Below are positions 8,419 through 16,976 of a DNA stretch of 64,000 bases, piece by piece. The stretch's first letter is position 1. Every line of letters begins with the position of its first letter. Under the pieces are notes generated by a model that was given only the letters and a program-made list of their open reading frames with translations, was not told where the DNA came from and made no database searches. Source of the DNA: Dysgonomonas gadei ATCC BAA-286. GTDB taxonomy: Bacteria; Bacteroidota; Bacteroidia; Bacteroidales; Dysgonomonadaceae. The stretch covers positions 11,678 to 75,677 of the forward strand of contig NZ_GL891995.1 in the NCBI RefSeq assembly GCF_000213555.1. Reading direction: 5' to 3'. Made by a program: the position numbers and the translations under genes.

Positions 8419-10320
8419 TCAATTAATGAGATTGTTGATATAATCGTATATTTTTAAAAAATCGTCAATATATTTAGTAGCTAAATTTTGTGAGGATTCT
8501 GTAGATTTTTCACTAAACCTAACATTGATAGATATTGGTTCATCATATATTGAGATATCTAACATTCTTTTGCCTCTAAAAGTGAAAAAATCAAATAGCA
8601 ACTCTCTCAATTCAGAAGAATTAAGTTTCATCTCGTTTTTTCCTTGAAGATGGTTAAATCCATATTCGTCTTCAAGTGAGTATTTGTATTCCAAAAGTTT
8701 CATCGCATTGTCTATACCGATTTTTGACTTTAATGGCAGCTCTTTAGATAGCCAAAAAATTCTTTGATTAAGCAAAATAGGAAAGCTAATGCTTTTCATA
8801 TCTGAAGTAAACATCCAACTGCTTGGCATAATATCCTTTTGAACATTTTCAAGTATGAAAGTAACGTCTTCTTGTCTCACTTTTAAAACTTTCAGATTTA
8901 ATAATTCTAACTTCTTATTGATTAACTCTACTTTTTTAAGATTATACTCCGGTGGAACTCCCCAAATTAAGTTATTTTCATTGTGTTGGAATGCAATCCA
9001 CTCGTGATCGAGTATTCTTCTTATTCTCATTAGTAAAGATGAGTCAATATTTTCTACAGCGTAGAAATTATGGGATTTAATGTTCTCTAGTTGTCTGTAT
9101 TGAATTAACTGATAATTATATTGTTCGACAGGATTTATCGGTTGTTCGAACATTTGTACAACCTGAATACCAGACATTTTATGTCTCCAAATTGAATCTT
9201 CATCATTTTCAGATAAGTCAAATTGGGTTTCCAACAATGAACAATAGCTCAATTCATTAGATGTCGCTTTGTAATGTGTTTTTACAAAAGTAGTTGCTTG
9301 TGTTAGTTGTATTTCTCTAGGTTCAGAAATATCATGAAGATAAATTATACTTCTTATTTGACTAGAAGTTATATGCCACCACTTTTCAGTTGTATTATTC
9401 GTCAGGATTTCATTGGCTATTTTATTTACAATTTCACCTCTTATTTCAGATGGTGAGTATTTCTCTATGCTTGAATTAATATGAACTTCAATAGTTAGTG
9501 CATACGCTGGCTGATTCAAAAAGGAAACATCTTGGTTGGGTAGTAAATAATTTATATCCAATTCGCCTGTAAATTGAAACCATTTTTTTATATTTACTTC
9601 ATAATCTTTTGAAATATCTGCTTTGTATTCAAACCCTGGTACTGTTTCGGTCATCCATGATTTTCCCGACAATAATTTTAGGATAGCATCAAACGAATTG
9701 TTTTCATGATTTGAGTCCTTTTTAAAGGGTAATTCTTGAATTGTCAAATCAAATTTGAAACTTCTCAATCCGTGAACTTGCCCAAGTCCACTGAACCATT
9801 TGTTTATAATGTCTTTATTATTTTTTATTTTATCCCAAATCTTAAATCCGTTCCAATAGTCGATGGTAGGGCAATCAGCAGGATTATCATATCCTCTATT
9901 ATATTCTCTGTCATTCACATACTTTTTACCTTGTGGCGTCAAATCTGCATTTGTAACAAATATAGCCTGTTTGCAGGCTTTTCGCATACAAGCTACAACA
10001 AGTAAATCTAGGTCGTCACCATTATAATGAGATTTATAATCTACTGTGTGTTTACATTGAGTAAGACAGCGCTCACCTTTAGGATTTATTGTTAAAATGT
10101 CTTGTTTTTCATCGCCTTGACCATCTGTGACATCAACCGGCGTATGTCCTTCAACTTTAATTAAAATATCAAAAATAAATTCAGGGAATTTATCATAACC
10201 AATTTGTGATAAATATTTAAAAATACCTTCTCTTGTTGGTGTTGTTGTAATTAAGTCCAACTCACTAGGAACAGTGTGATAAAAATGTTGTGTAATTCCT
10301 GAAACAATATTATAGCTCAT
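8419..10320 (-). CDS. Mrr-type PD-(D/E)XK restriction endonuclease-like defence protein
   Basis: A 633-residue protein with an N-terminal Mrr-like nuclease domain (about 40-135). The putative catalytic residues are D74 in GDEKQDIL and Q88-C-K90 in LTQCKH, the QxK version of the PD-(D/E)XK core, followed by IFVTNADLTPQGKKYV as in Mrr_cat proteins. The remaining ~480 residues have no motif I recognise and may recognise DNA or an invader signal. No methyltransferase lies nearby, so it is either a modification-dependent nuclease or an abortive effector. It begins just inside a repeat-bearing spacer shared with the ATPase operon and is part of the defence island. AT-rich relative to the core genes. 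Confidence 0.75.
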   Translation of the reverse strand: MSYNIVSGITQHFYHTVPSELDLITTTPTREGIFKYLSQIGYDKFPEFIFDILIKVEGHTPVDVTDGQGDEKQDILTINPKGERCLTQCKHTVDYKSHYNGDDLDLLVVACMRKACKQAIFVTNADLTPQGKKYVNDREYNRGYDNPADCPTIDYWNGFKIWDKIKNNKDIINKWFSGLGQVHGLRSFKFDLTIQELPFKKDSNHENNSFDAILKLLSGKSWMTETVPGFEYKADISKDYEVNIKKWFQFTGELDINYLLPNQDVSFLNQPAYALTIEVHINSSIEKYSPSEIRGEIVNKIANEILTNNTTEKWWHITSSQIRSIIYLHDISEPREIQLTQATTFVKTHYKATSNELSYCSLLETQFDLSENDEDSIWRHKMSGIQVVQMFEQPINPVEQYNYQLIQYRQLENIKSHNFYAVENIDSSLLMRIRRILDHEWIAFQHNENNLIWGVPPEYNLKKVELINKKLELLNLKVLKVRQEDVTFILENVQKDIMPSSWMFTSDMKSISFPILLNQRIFWLSKELPLKSKIGIDNAMKLLEYKYSLEDEYGFNHLQGKNEMKLNSSELRELLFDFFTFRGKRMLDISIYDEPISINVRFSEKSTESSQNLATKYIDDFLKIYDYINNLIN

Positions 10321-10404
10321 ATGTCTTTTTTAAGTTTGCCACATCTAATAAAAATATGCAATAATTATTCGAAATACACATTAACTAATAAGAATAATTA
10401 TATA

Positions 10405-10610
10405 AGCCTGTAAATTTAGCAAATATTTAAGATACAGAGAAATATATATTCCATAGCGCCATACACTTCCAAACCGAAACTATAGTGCCTCGACTAAAAA
10501 AAATAAAAGTAACCAAACTTAATAATTTCTCATTAAAACAGTAGACATGAACTTCTTAGTTGAAGGGCCATCGATTTTGTTCTACATCACTATTAATACA
10601 GAATATAATT
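10405..10610. repeat. cassette spacer copy A: conserved upstream block plus long palindrome
   Basis: This gene-free stretch between the L30-domain gene and the Mrr gene shares three blocks with 12723-12909. They are a 28-nt block at 10405-10432 (core AAATTTAGCAAATATTTA, two mismatches), a block at 10452-10475 (CATAGCGCCATACACTTCC) and a palindrome at 10573-10610 (TTCTACATCA-CTAT-TAATACAGAA plus flanks). The palindrome is inverted relative to the copy B version while the other blocks are in the same orientation. Both copies sit just upstream of a minus-strand defence gene. The rest of 10321-10699 holds no gene. Confidence 0.75.
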
Positions 10611-10699
10611 AATCTCTATCAGAGAGATAGCTGTTGAGTTTTTGAAGGGGCGACACTATGGAGAGGGATACCTTGGTGCCTTTTGCTTTTTTAATAATA

Positions 10700-11509
10700 T
10701 TATTCTATTATAGTAACCAAATGCTTTACTTTATTAATCATACCAAGAATTGAAGGAGTCGCTTCATGCTCAACAATGCGATTCAGCTTACGAAGTCCTA
10801 GAGCATCAAGTGTTCGCTTTTGGTCAATAGGCATTCCAATTCTACTTTTAACTTGTTTAATCTTTATAATTACCTTAATACTTGATAGTTCACAAACTTG
10901 ATTTCCTGAAAATTCCCATAATTCAAATCCGAAAGATTCAATAAGAGAATTAGAAATTTTAAATCCATTTGTTGTTAATGTGGAAAGCCGATTAAATGCT
11001 GTTGTAGCTGTAATACTAAGAGGAGAATTAATTTGTTTATTAAAAAAACAACATTTTTTTATTTTATGATTATTAAGGAAATATAGGATTGAAGGTACAT
11101 TAGAAATATCAATAAGTGATTTACATAATTGAGCTATTGCTTTATTCCTTTTTCCAATTTTTGGCGTCCCATTAGCTAATGCAAAAGCGGGAATATATTT
11201 AGGATCAGTATCTGTTAATTCATTCAGATAAAAATGAGTCCAATCAGTAGTATATGCTATTAAATCGCATTTTTCTCTTCCTTGCCTAAAGGTGGCTGAT
11301 AATGAATCTATAAATAATTCGTAGTTGATTATTTTTACTTCCTTGTAGTTTGGATTTTTATATTTTGCTACTCCTGTTCTTGTTGGATGAATCATTTGGG
11401 AATCATCAACGAGATCAAAATCTTTATCATTTGTCGTAGCGGAGCAGATTGTACATCTACTCAATGAGTAATGAGCGACGAAATCACTTTTTAACAAACT
11501 GTCCATCAT
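10700..11509 (-). CDS. putative defence effector: nuclease-like N-terminal region fused to a C-terminal ribosomal protein L30 domain
   Basis: A 269-residue protein. Residues ~211-269 read as an almost complete bacterial ribosomal protein L30, for example QKRTLDALGLRKLNRIVEHE and GMINKVKHLV. The first ~205 residues are unlike any ribosomal protein: a C-x2-C pair (19-22), a stretch CDLIAY ... FYLNELTD (D82, E97) that loosely recalls a PD-(D/E)XK core without its lysine, then KRNKAIAQL and CCFFNK. There is no start codon at the domain junction, so L30 is fused and not a separate rpmD. The start overlaps the stop of the upstream ATPase by 4 bp (ATGA), implying translational coupling and a shared complex. 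Target of the L30 part is unknown; ribosome binding or 23S rRNA mimicry is inference. Confidence 0.75.
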   Translation of the reverse strand: MMDSLLKSDFVAHYSLSRCTICSATTNDKDFDLVDDSQMIHPTRTGVAKYKNPNYKEVKIINYELFIDSLSATFRQGREKCDLIAYTTDWTHFYLNELTDTDPKYIPAFALANGTPKIGKRNKAIAQLCKSLIDISNVPSILYFLNNHKIKKCCFFNKQINSPLSITATTAFNRLSTLTTNGFKISNSLIESFGFELWEFSGNQVCELSSIKVIIKIKQVKSRIGMPIDQKRTLDALGLRKLNRIVEHEATPSILGMINKVKHLVTIIE

Positions 11510-12642
11510 AACAAATTATATTGGTCATAAATGTCATTAATCATTTCTGATAAAGGGTTTGTATTTATCAATCGTTCATTTTCTATTTTCAAGTCAATTA
11601 TCTTCCCGTCTATTACTTGAAAAACTGAAATATCTTCGAAACTGATTTTTGCTCCTTCAATTAGCTTGTTTTTGTCACTCGCTTTGATTAACAAATTAAG
11701 ATGATTAATGATATATGGACTATGCGTTGCCATCATAACTGTCATTTTATAATCACGATGATTCTCAATAAAGCAACTCTTTACAATAAAGTTAATTAAA
11801 CTACGTTGACTCTCAGGATATAAGCTTAATTCTGGTTCCTCTATATGAATATTAATGTTTCGATGTTTTATATCACCTATATTTTGTCCAGTCCTGAAAT
11901 CTTTTAGACTATCATTTTGAGATAAATACCCAACAACGATACTATTAAAACGACTAGTGAAGTCATAGTGCTTAGAGAAATATTCTATGATAACGGATAG
12001 AGGAGTAACTGTTTGCATACCTGAAGAAGCTTCTTCCAATTTTATAGGGGGAAATTGCTTTTGACCATCAATATTTTCAATGTAATGTCGAGTAGTATTA
12101 CCCACTTTTTTACGTGAATATTTCACTCCTAAATAATCTATCGCTAATTCTTTTATAAATGGATATGCTTTTCTAAAATCTTCGTATGTTTCATTTAAAA
12201 AGAAACTATTAACCTCTGCATTTTTTGAAAGAATTTCAGAAATAATATTACGCTTATCCGCTATGAAACTCATTTTTTCTAAACTTAATTCATCTTCTGG
12301 AATTATAATGTTTGTATTCAATGATCCTCGATAAGATATTTCATTATTTCCTTTTCTATAAATTATTTCGGTTTCAGAACTTAAATATGCATCTTCGTCA
12401 AATCCTCCATTTTTGAGATATTGTTTAAAATCAAATTTAAATGGTGATTCTGTAATATTTGCATGTTTCAAATACGAACGAATATTTACCATCTTATATA
12501 TCCATCGAAATAACACAATTACTTTCATTATTGTGCTTTTTCCACTTCCTGACTCTCCAATAAAAATAGTAAGAGGATGTATATTCTTAATTTCGATATT
12601 CTTGATCGGTCCGAAATTTTTTATGACAATTGATTCTTCCAT
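11506..12642 (-). CDS. AAA family ATPase (AAA_15/AAA_21, OLD/SMC-like) of a two-gene defence operon
   Basis: A 378-residue ABC/SMC-type ATPase. Walker A is GESGSGKST (29-37), the degenerate signature is LEEASSGMQT (202-211), Walker B is INIHIEEPE (263-271) with the glutamate pair, and the H-loop is ATHSPYI (305-311). The inserted middle region (about 60-200) is variable as in defence ATPases. There is no TOPRIM domain at the C-terminus, so it is not a complete OLD nuclease; the effector function must lie in the coupled downstream gene (4-bp overlap). In comparable systems such ATPases sense phage or nuclease activity and release or activate the partner. That role is inference from architecture. 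Confidence 0.85.
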   Translation of the reverse strand: MEESIVIKNFGPIKNIEIKNIHPLTIFIGESGSGKSTIMKVIVLFRWIYKMVNIRSYLKHANITESPFKFDFKQYLKNGGFDEDAYLSSETEIIYRKGNNEISYRGSLNTNIIIPEDELSLEKMSFIADKRNIISEILSKNAEVNSFFLNETYEDFRKAYPFIKELAIDYLGVKYSRKKVGNTTRHYIENIDGQKQFPPIKLEEASSGMQTVTPLSVIIEYFSKHYDFTSRFNSIVVGYLSQNDSLKDFRTGQNIGDIKHRNINIHIEEPELSLYPESQRSLINFIVKSCFIENHRDYKMTVMMATHSPYIINHLNLLIKASDKNKLIEGAKISFEDISVFQVIDGKIIDLKIENERLINTNPLSEMINDIYDQYNLL

Positions 12643-12722
12643 GATCCCAAATATTATAATTTATATAGCCTTTAACAATTGATTGTGAAATTTTTTTCTC
12701 AGAGAAATTACCGTCGTTAAAC

Positions 12723-12909
12723 AGCCTCCAAATTTAGCAAATATTTAAGAATCATAAAGTATAATCTCCTATATACTTTAAAATCATATCTTCATAACGC
12801 CACACACCTCCAACCCTACGCCACATACGACCACCTCTCTAAAAATCAATAACTAACCACCTCATTACAACTAATTTTATTCTGCATTAATAGTGATGCA
12901 GAACAAAAT
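12723..12909. repeat. cassette spacer copy B: conserved upstream block plus long palindrome
   Basis: The upstream region of the ATPase/L30 operon repeats blocks of copy A: 12723-12750, 12793-12816 and a palindrome at 12874-12909. The palindrome has arms of 16 nt with a single mismatch around the loop ATAG (core TTCTGCATTA-ATAG-TGATGCAGAA). Spacing between blocks is close to that in copy A. The palindrome can form a strong hairpin or cruciform and could be a recombination site for the nearby tyrosine recombinase, or a shared regulatory site. Confidence 0.75.
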
Positions 12910-12960
12910 CAGTTATAGTTATGATTTTATATTATTAGAGTAGATTCAGTAAAAACACAA

Positions 12961-13195
12961 GACCTATAACCGCTAAGGGGGGGTACTCCCTTCTTATACT
13001 TATAGGACATTTTATCCCGAAGTGAATAACTTCGCTATAAAAGACTAACCTCGCCAGCTTTGCTGTATGGAGTTTATTTAATTATTGACCCTTATCGTTA
13101 GTATTTCAAATTCAATATATTCCTTTCCTTTCTTTACAATTTCAGCTTCAACGATAGCCTTTCTTATAAGCTTATCGTTGAAGCCGTATTTTTAA
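12961..13195 (+). ncRNA. candidate structured non-coding RNA ending in an intrinsic terminator
   Basis: Inside a 1050-bp gene-free region a series of nested hairpins is visible on the plus strand. An outer stem CCTATAA/TTATAGG (12963-12969 / 13000-13006) encloses a G/C stem (GGGGGTACTCCC). Next are CGAAGT-gaata-ACTTCG (around 13019-13035) and CAGC-ttt-GCTG. A final 12-bp stem GCTTCAACGATA/TATCGTTGAAGC (13145-13156 / 13173-13184) is followed by a T-run. This could be a small RNA, a leader, or structured attachment-site DNA beside the recombinase. No reverse transcriptase lies near, so a retron RNA is unlikely. Confidence 0.35.
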
Positions 13196-13565
13196 CTAAG
13201 GATGTCATTGTCTTTTTTTAGAGCAGGTTTATTGTAAATAAAAAATAAACTATTAGACAGCTTTAATATATACAATTAAAATATATTATATTTGTAAGGA
13301 GTAACTAATGTACAGACAAGTGTGTCTAATGCTAAGACAAAATGTGATGTTTTGAAATATCCTAAAGTGTTCACCTTAGAAAAAACGAGAGAAGCAAATA
13401 TTTGAAATGTAGCTATTTAACTAAAGAATAATGGATTCCGTCCATACCGCCAATAGATTTAGAAAATCAAATAAAAGTCCTGTAAATCAGTCGATTGCAT
13501 GACTTTTTTATTTTACCTACCCCAGCAAAAAATCCCATTAAAACGCAGATAAAAAAGGTTAATCC

Positions 13566-13669
13566 GTGGGACTTCCAGATTTATATAAAATGTCCCACTT
13601 TTAGGTTTATTTCTCGCTGTATTTCAGATTTTTACCTAACAACAAAATGAACTCTTAATAGTAATTTTG
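13566..13669 (+). promoter_or_regulatory. inverted repeat and -7 box upstream of the recombinase
   Basis: An inverted repeat GTGGGAC/GTCCCAC (13566-13572 / 13592-13598) precedes TAATTTTG (13662-13669), which fits TAnnTTTG and lies 22 bp before the recombinase ATG. The dyad may be an operator or a recombinase arm site. The rest of 13196-13565 shows only a weak AAAAGTC/GACTTTT dyad near 13475-13505 and no gene. Confidence 0.4.
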
Positions 13670-13691
13670 TAACCAAAGAAAAGAGTTTATT

Positions 13692-14912
13692 ATGGGATCA
13701 AAGAAAAGTACCTTTAATGTGAACTTTCTACTTAGAAAGCACAAGATGTTGAAGAACGGAGAAGCACCCATATGTATGCGCATCTCTGTTAATTGTCAGG
13801 CGGTTGATATTTCTATCAAAAGAAGTGTTGCTGTTGAGTACTGGAATCAGACAAGGGAATGTTGTACATCCACCGGTAAAGTCGGAAAAGAATTGAATCG
13901 CTACATTGATACAATGAGGGCTAAGATTCTCCAAATCCATAGAGAATTGGAGATAGATGGTATTCGTATTACGGCTGACGCTATCCGAGATAAATTGTAC
14001 GGTCGAGATGAGTCACAGAAAACGCTTATCGAAGTCTATGCTGAACACAATAAGCGCTGTCGAGCTTTGATTGGAAAGGACTTTTCCGTTTCTACTGTCG
14101 AAAAGTTTGATACCTCTTTAAATATGCTGAAAGCATTTCTCAAACACTCCATGAAAAAGGAAGATATTTTGTTAAAAGAGATAAACCGTGTATTCATTCA
14201 AGATTTTGAGTTCTTTTTGAAGGCTGACCGCAATATGCAACATAACTCGGCTCTGAAACACCTGAAAAACTTAAAGAAGATTGTTCGTATTGCTCTTGCT
14301 AATGAATGGATAAAGAAAGACCCATTTGTCGGAATTCAGTTCAAACACGATAAAATAGATGTAGATTTTCTAAGTCAAGATGAATTAGAGCGAATTAAAA
14401 ATAAAGTGTTTACTATTAGGCGATTGGAAGTTGTGCGAGATATATTTTTATTTTGCACGTACACAGGGCTCGCCTTCATAGATGTAAAACAATTAGATTC
14501 TTCACATTTGATTGCGGACGGCAATGGTGCACTGTGGATTCGCAAACCCCGTCAAAAAACAGATAATATGTGTAACATTCCTGTTATTCAGCCAGCAAAA
14601 GCAATTCTTGAAAAATATAAGGAACATCCCGAGTGTATAAAAAAGAATGTTTTATTACCAGTTTTGAGTAACCAAAAGACTAACGCATACTTGAAAGAAA
14701 TCGCTGATTTGTGCGGAATTACAAAGAAAATGAGCTCGCATGTCGCCCGCCATACGGCGGCTACCACAGTATTTTTAGCAAACAATGTCTCTATTGAAAA
14801 TGTAGCCAAAATACTCGGTCATTCCAGTACAAAAATGACACAGCATTATGCAAAGGTATTGGATAGTTCGATCCTTCGGGATATGCAATCTGTTGAAGCG
14901 AAATTCAGTTAA
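13692..14912 (+). CDS. tyrosine recombinase / integrase of Bacteroidetes mobile-element type
   Basis: Site-specific recombinase of 406 residues: an N-terminal arm-binding domain (about 1-95), a SAM-like core-binding domain (about 110-205) and a catalytic domain (about 225-400). Catalytic residues are the lysine region IRKPRQKT (283-290), HxxR as H350/R353, H377 in LGHSS and nucleophile Y386 in QHYAKV. The first catalytic arginine is replaced by alanine in TGLAFID (258-264), a substitution frequent in this Bacteroidetes subfamily. It ends the defence island and is followed by a convergent excisionase-like gene. No tRNA gene lies beside it, so the attachment site is not obvious. It probably moved the island. 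Confidence 0.9.
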   Translation: MGSKKSTFNVNFLLRKHKMLKNGEAPICMRISVNCQAVDISIKRSVAVEYWNQTRECCTSTGKVGKELNRYIDTMRAKILQIHRELEIDGIRITADAIRDKLYGRDESQKTLIEVYAEHNKRCRALIGKDFSVSTVEKFDTSLNMLKAFLKHSMKKEDILLKEINRVFIQDFEFFLKADRNMQHNSALKHLKNLKKIVRIALANEWIKKDPFVGIQFKHDKIDVDFLSQDELERIKNKVFTIRRLEVVRDIFLFCTYTGLAFIDVKQLDSSHLIADGNGALWIRKPRQKTDNMCNIPVIQPAKAILEKYKEHPECIKKNVLLPVLSNQKTNAYLKEIADLCGITKKMSSHVARHTAATTVFLANNVSIENVAKILGHSSTKMTQHYAKVLDSSILRDMQSVEAKFS

Positions 14913-14934
14913 TTTCGTTACCAACACCCAAAAC

Positions 14935-14967
14935 AAGAAAAGCGAGCCTTAAAAACTCGCTTTTCTT
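14935..14967. terminator. bidirectional terminator between recombinase and HTH gene
   Basis: Perfect 12-bp inverted repeat AAGAAAAGCGAG / CTCGCTTTTCTT (14935-14946 / 14956-14967) with a 9-nt loop, between two convergent genes and with T-runs usable on both strands. Confidence 0.85.
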
Positions 14968-14974
14968 ATTTACG

Positions 14975-15271
14975 TTATTCCTCTCGCCACGACTTCTCAA
15001 AATTATCTTCTAACAACTTCAAAACATCAGACTGACGATAACGAATCCTTCCTTTAATCTGTATATAACTGATAGTCCCGTTATCCCTCCAATTTTGTAG
15101 TGTACGAGTACTTAGCTTAAGCAACTTGCTAACCTCGTTATTTGTTAAATACTTCTCTCCATTTAGTTGCAGAGTTCTCCGTTTCAGAGCGTTCCTAATG
15201 ACTTCCTGAATTTCATCTAACACCCGAAACAAGGTATTTATCTTTTCTGATTTTTTATCCAATATTTCCAT
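14975..15271 (-). CDS. helix-turn-helix protein, excisionase-like (HTH_17/MerR-type)
   Basis: A 98-residue protein with an N-terminal helix (about 1-38, possibly coiled coil) and a C-terminal MerR/excisionase winged helix (about 40-90). The domain shows YLTNNEVSKLLKLSTRTLQN followed by GRIRYRQSDVLKLLE, the usual HTH_17 pattern. Such proteins next to tyrosine recombinases in Bacteroidetes elements act as excisionases or element regulators. Here it converges with the recombinase across a shared terminator. Its 5' side at about 15290-15380 is where RHS homology begins, so the element's right boundary probably lies just beyond it. Confidence 0.85.
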   Translation of the reverse strand: MEILDKKSEKINTLFRVLDEIQEVIRNALKRRTLQLNGEKYLTNNEVSKLLKLSTRTLQNWRDNGTISYIQIKGRIRYRQSDVLKLLEDNFEKSWREE

Positions 15272-15350
15272 TGGCCAGATTTTTAATTCCGAATGTAGTC
15301 ACCTAATACGGAGATTGTTAATATATCCAGTTTCTTATCATAACTGATAG

Positions 15351-16976
15351 ATGCTCGTTTTAGATTATAGTTGTATTTACGATATGGCAGACCAGCTTAT
15401 ATTTACACAGGACGGCGAACAGCGGAAAAAGGGAGAATGGGCATTTACTATACCGGATGCATTGGGGCGGACGGTATTAACCGGGATATGTAGAAATTCC
15501 CTGAACTATACAGCCGATCCCTTGAAGGCTATAGTGCTGAAAGCCGCATGGGGAAAAGTAACAAATACATATAAAGGCTATACTATTACCGGAATTTCAT
15601 TAACGACACCCACTGTCTTGTCAGCCAGCTATTATGACAACTATGAATTTATGGGCTTGAATAGTATACCTGCCAATACGGATGTAAACTTCAAATACAA
15701 TGCGGAAAGCGGCTACGGCACTTGGTACGGGACAGACTATACCGATGCTAACAAGTACAAAAATAAGGGTATGCTGACAGGAAACCTTACCGCACAGATG
15801 AACGCTGACGGAACCGTATCATCTGCGTACCTGTATTCGGTGATATATTATGACGACCGGGGGCAACTCATCCAATCCAAATCGAACAATCATTTAATGG
15901 GGGTTGAAAAGGAATACTTCGAGTACAACTATACTGGACAGCCGACCCAAAGGAAACATGTGCATCAGGTTACAGGCAAGAACACCCAGACAGAAGTCTA
16001 TGCTTATATTTACGACCATGCAGGACGCCTGTTGAAAACCACTCATCAACTGACAGATGGGACAACGGTAAAACCGCAGGTAACACTGGCGGAGAACACC
16101 TATGACGAACTGGGAAGGCTAAAGACAAATAAGAAAGGAGGACAGGCAAACCTGAATACTACTTATGCCTATAATGTCAGGTCGTGGACAAACAGCATAG
16201 CCAATGCGCATTTTAACGAGGCCTTGACCTATAGCTATAACGGTAATGTTTCATCCATGCAGTGGGGGCAGGCAGGCAAAACCAGAAAATATAATTTCAC
16301 CTATGACAACCTTTCCCGCCTGAAAGCCGCAGCCTATACAGGCGACGGCAATTTCAATACCTCGTATACCTACGACAAGCACGGCAATATCAAGACCCTG
16401 CAACGCTACGGTATGACGGCGGCCTCCACCTACGGGATAATAGACAACCTGACGGCGGATCATACCGGAAATCAGTTAAAATATATCACCGATGCAGGAC
16501 CTAATGTAACCCTGAATGCTTCTATGGACTTTAAGGATTATACCAAGGGGACAGGTACCGAATATACTTACAATGCCAATGGGGCAATGGTAAAAGACCT
16601 GAATAAAGGAATATCAGCTATAGCTTATAACTCCCTGAACCTGCCCTGGATAGTGGATATAAAGAGTAAGACAGCCGAAGGACGTAATGAATATACTTAC
16701 TCAGTATCAGGGCAAAAGCTGAAAGCGGTACAACGATGGAACCCAAACTATAATAGTGCGCCTGTCATAGGTTCTGATGTAAATATAAGTGCTTTGACAA
16801 TGAGCAGTACTACAGATTATGTAGGCAATATCATTTACGAAAACGGAAACCTGAAAAGAATTCTGGTTGATGGAGGTTATTATGAATCAGGAAATTATTA
16901 CTTTTACATCAACGACCATCTGGGTAACAACCGGATAGTAGCCAATGCAGCGGCATCGGTGGTGCAGAGTACGTAG
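15351..16976 (+). CDS. RHS repeat protein, 5'-truncated and ended by a nonsense codon
   Basis: A 541-residue fragment of a large RHS polymorphic-toxin protein. YD repeats are plentiful (YDDRGQLIQS, YDHAGRLLKT, YDELGRLKTN, YDNLSRLKAA, YDKHGNIKTL). The usual N-terminal secretion and RHS shell region is missing, and the reading frame begins abruptly beside the mobile-element genes. It ends at TAG (16974-16976) where the second copy at 19459-19461 has CAG, inside the conserved ...VVQST-Q-YYxFGMP stretch of the RHS core. The next 281 codons continue in exactly the same frame. The gene is therefore very likely inactive as full-length toxin unless the amber codon is read through. Confidence 0.85.
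   Translation: MLVLDYSCIYDMADQLIFTQDGEQRKKGEWAFTIPDALGRTVLTGICRNSLNYTADPLKAIVLKAAWGKVTNTYKGYTITGISLTTPTVLSASYYDNYEFMGLNSIPANTDVNFKYNAESGYGTWYGTDYTDANKYKNKGMLTGNLTAQMNADGTVSSAYLYSVIYYDDRGQLIQSKSNNHLMGVEKEYFEYNYTGQPTQRKHVHQVTGKNTQTEVYAYIYDHAGRLLKTTHQLTDGTTVKPQVTLAENTYDELGRLKTNKKGGQANLNTTYAYNVRSWTNSIANAHFNEALTYSYNGNVSSMQWGQAGKTRKYNFTYDNLSRLKAAAYTGDGNFNTSYTYDKHGNIKTLQRYGMTAASTYGIIDNLTADHTGNQLKYITDAGPNVTLNASMDFKDYTKGTGTEYTYNANGAMVKDLNKGISAIAYNSLNLPWIVDIKSKTAEGRNEYTYSVSGQKLKAVQRWNPNYNSAPVIGSDVNISALTMSSTTDYVGNIIYENGNLKRILVDGGYYESGNYYFYINDHLGNNRIVANAAASVVQST

Noticed and set aside
8419..10320. Complete type II or type I restriction-modification system
   Set aside because: No methyltransferase or specificity gene next to the Mrr-like nuclease.
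10700..10879. A separate rpmD (L30) gene downstream of the effector
   Set aside because: No start codon or ribosome binding site at the junction; the L30 part is in frame with the upstream 205 codons and there is no stop between.
12961..13195. Retron msr-msd RNA
   Set aside because: No reverse transcriptase in the window and no clear msr/msd flanking inverted repeats of the a1/a2 type.
13196..15350. tRNA gene serving as integration site for the recombinase
   Set aside because: No cloverleaf or T-loop sequence found on either side of the recombinase gene.
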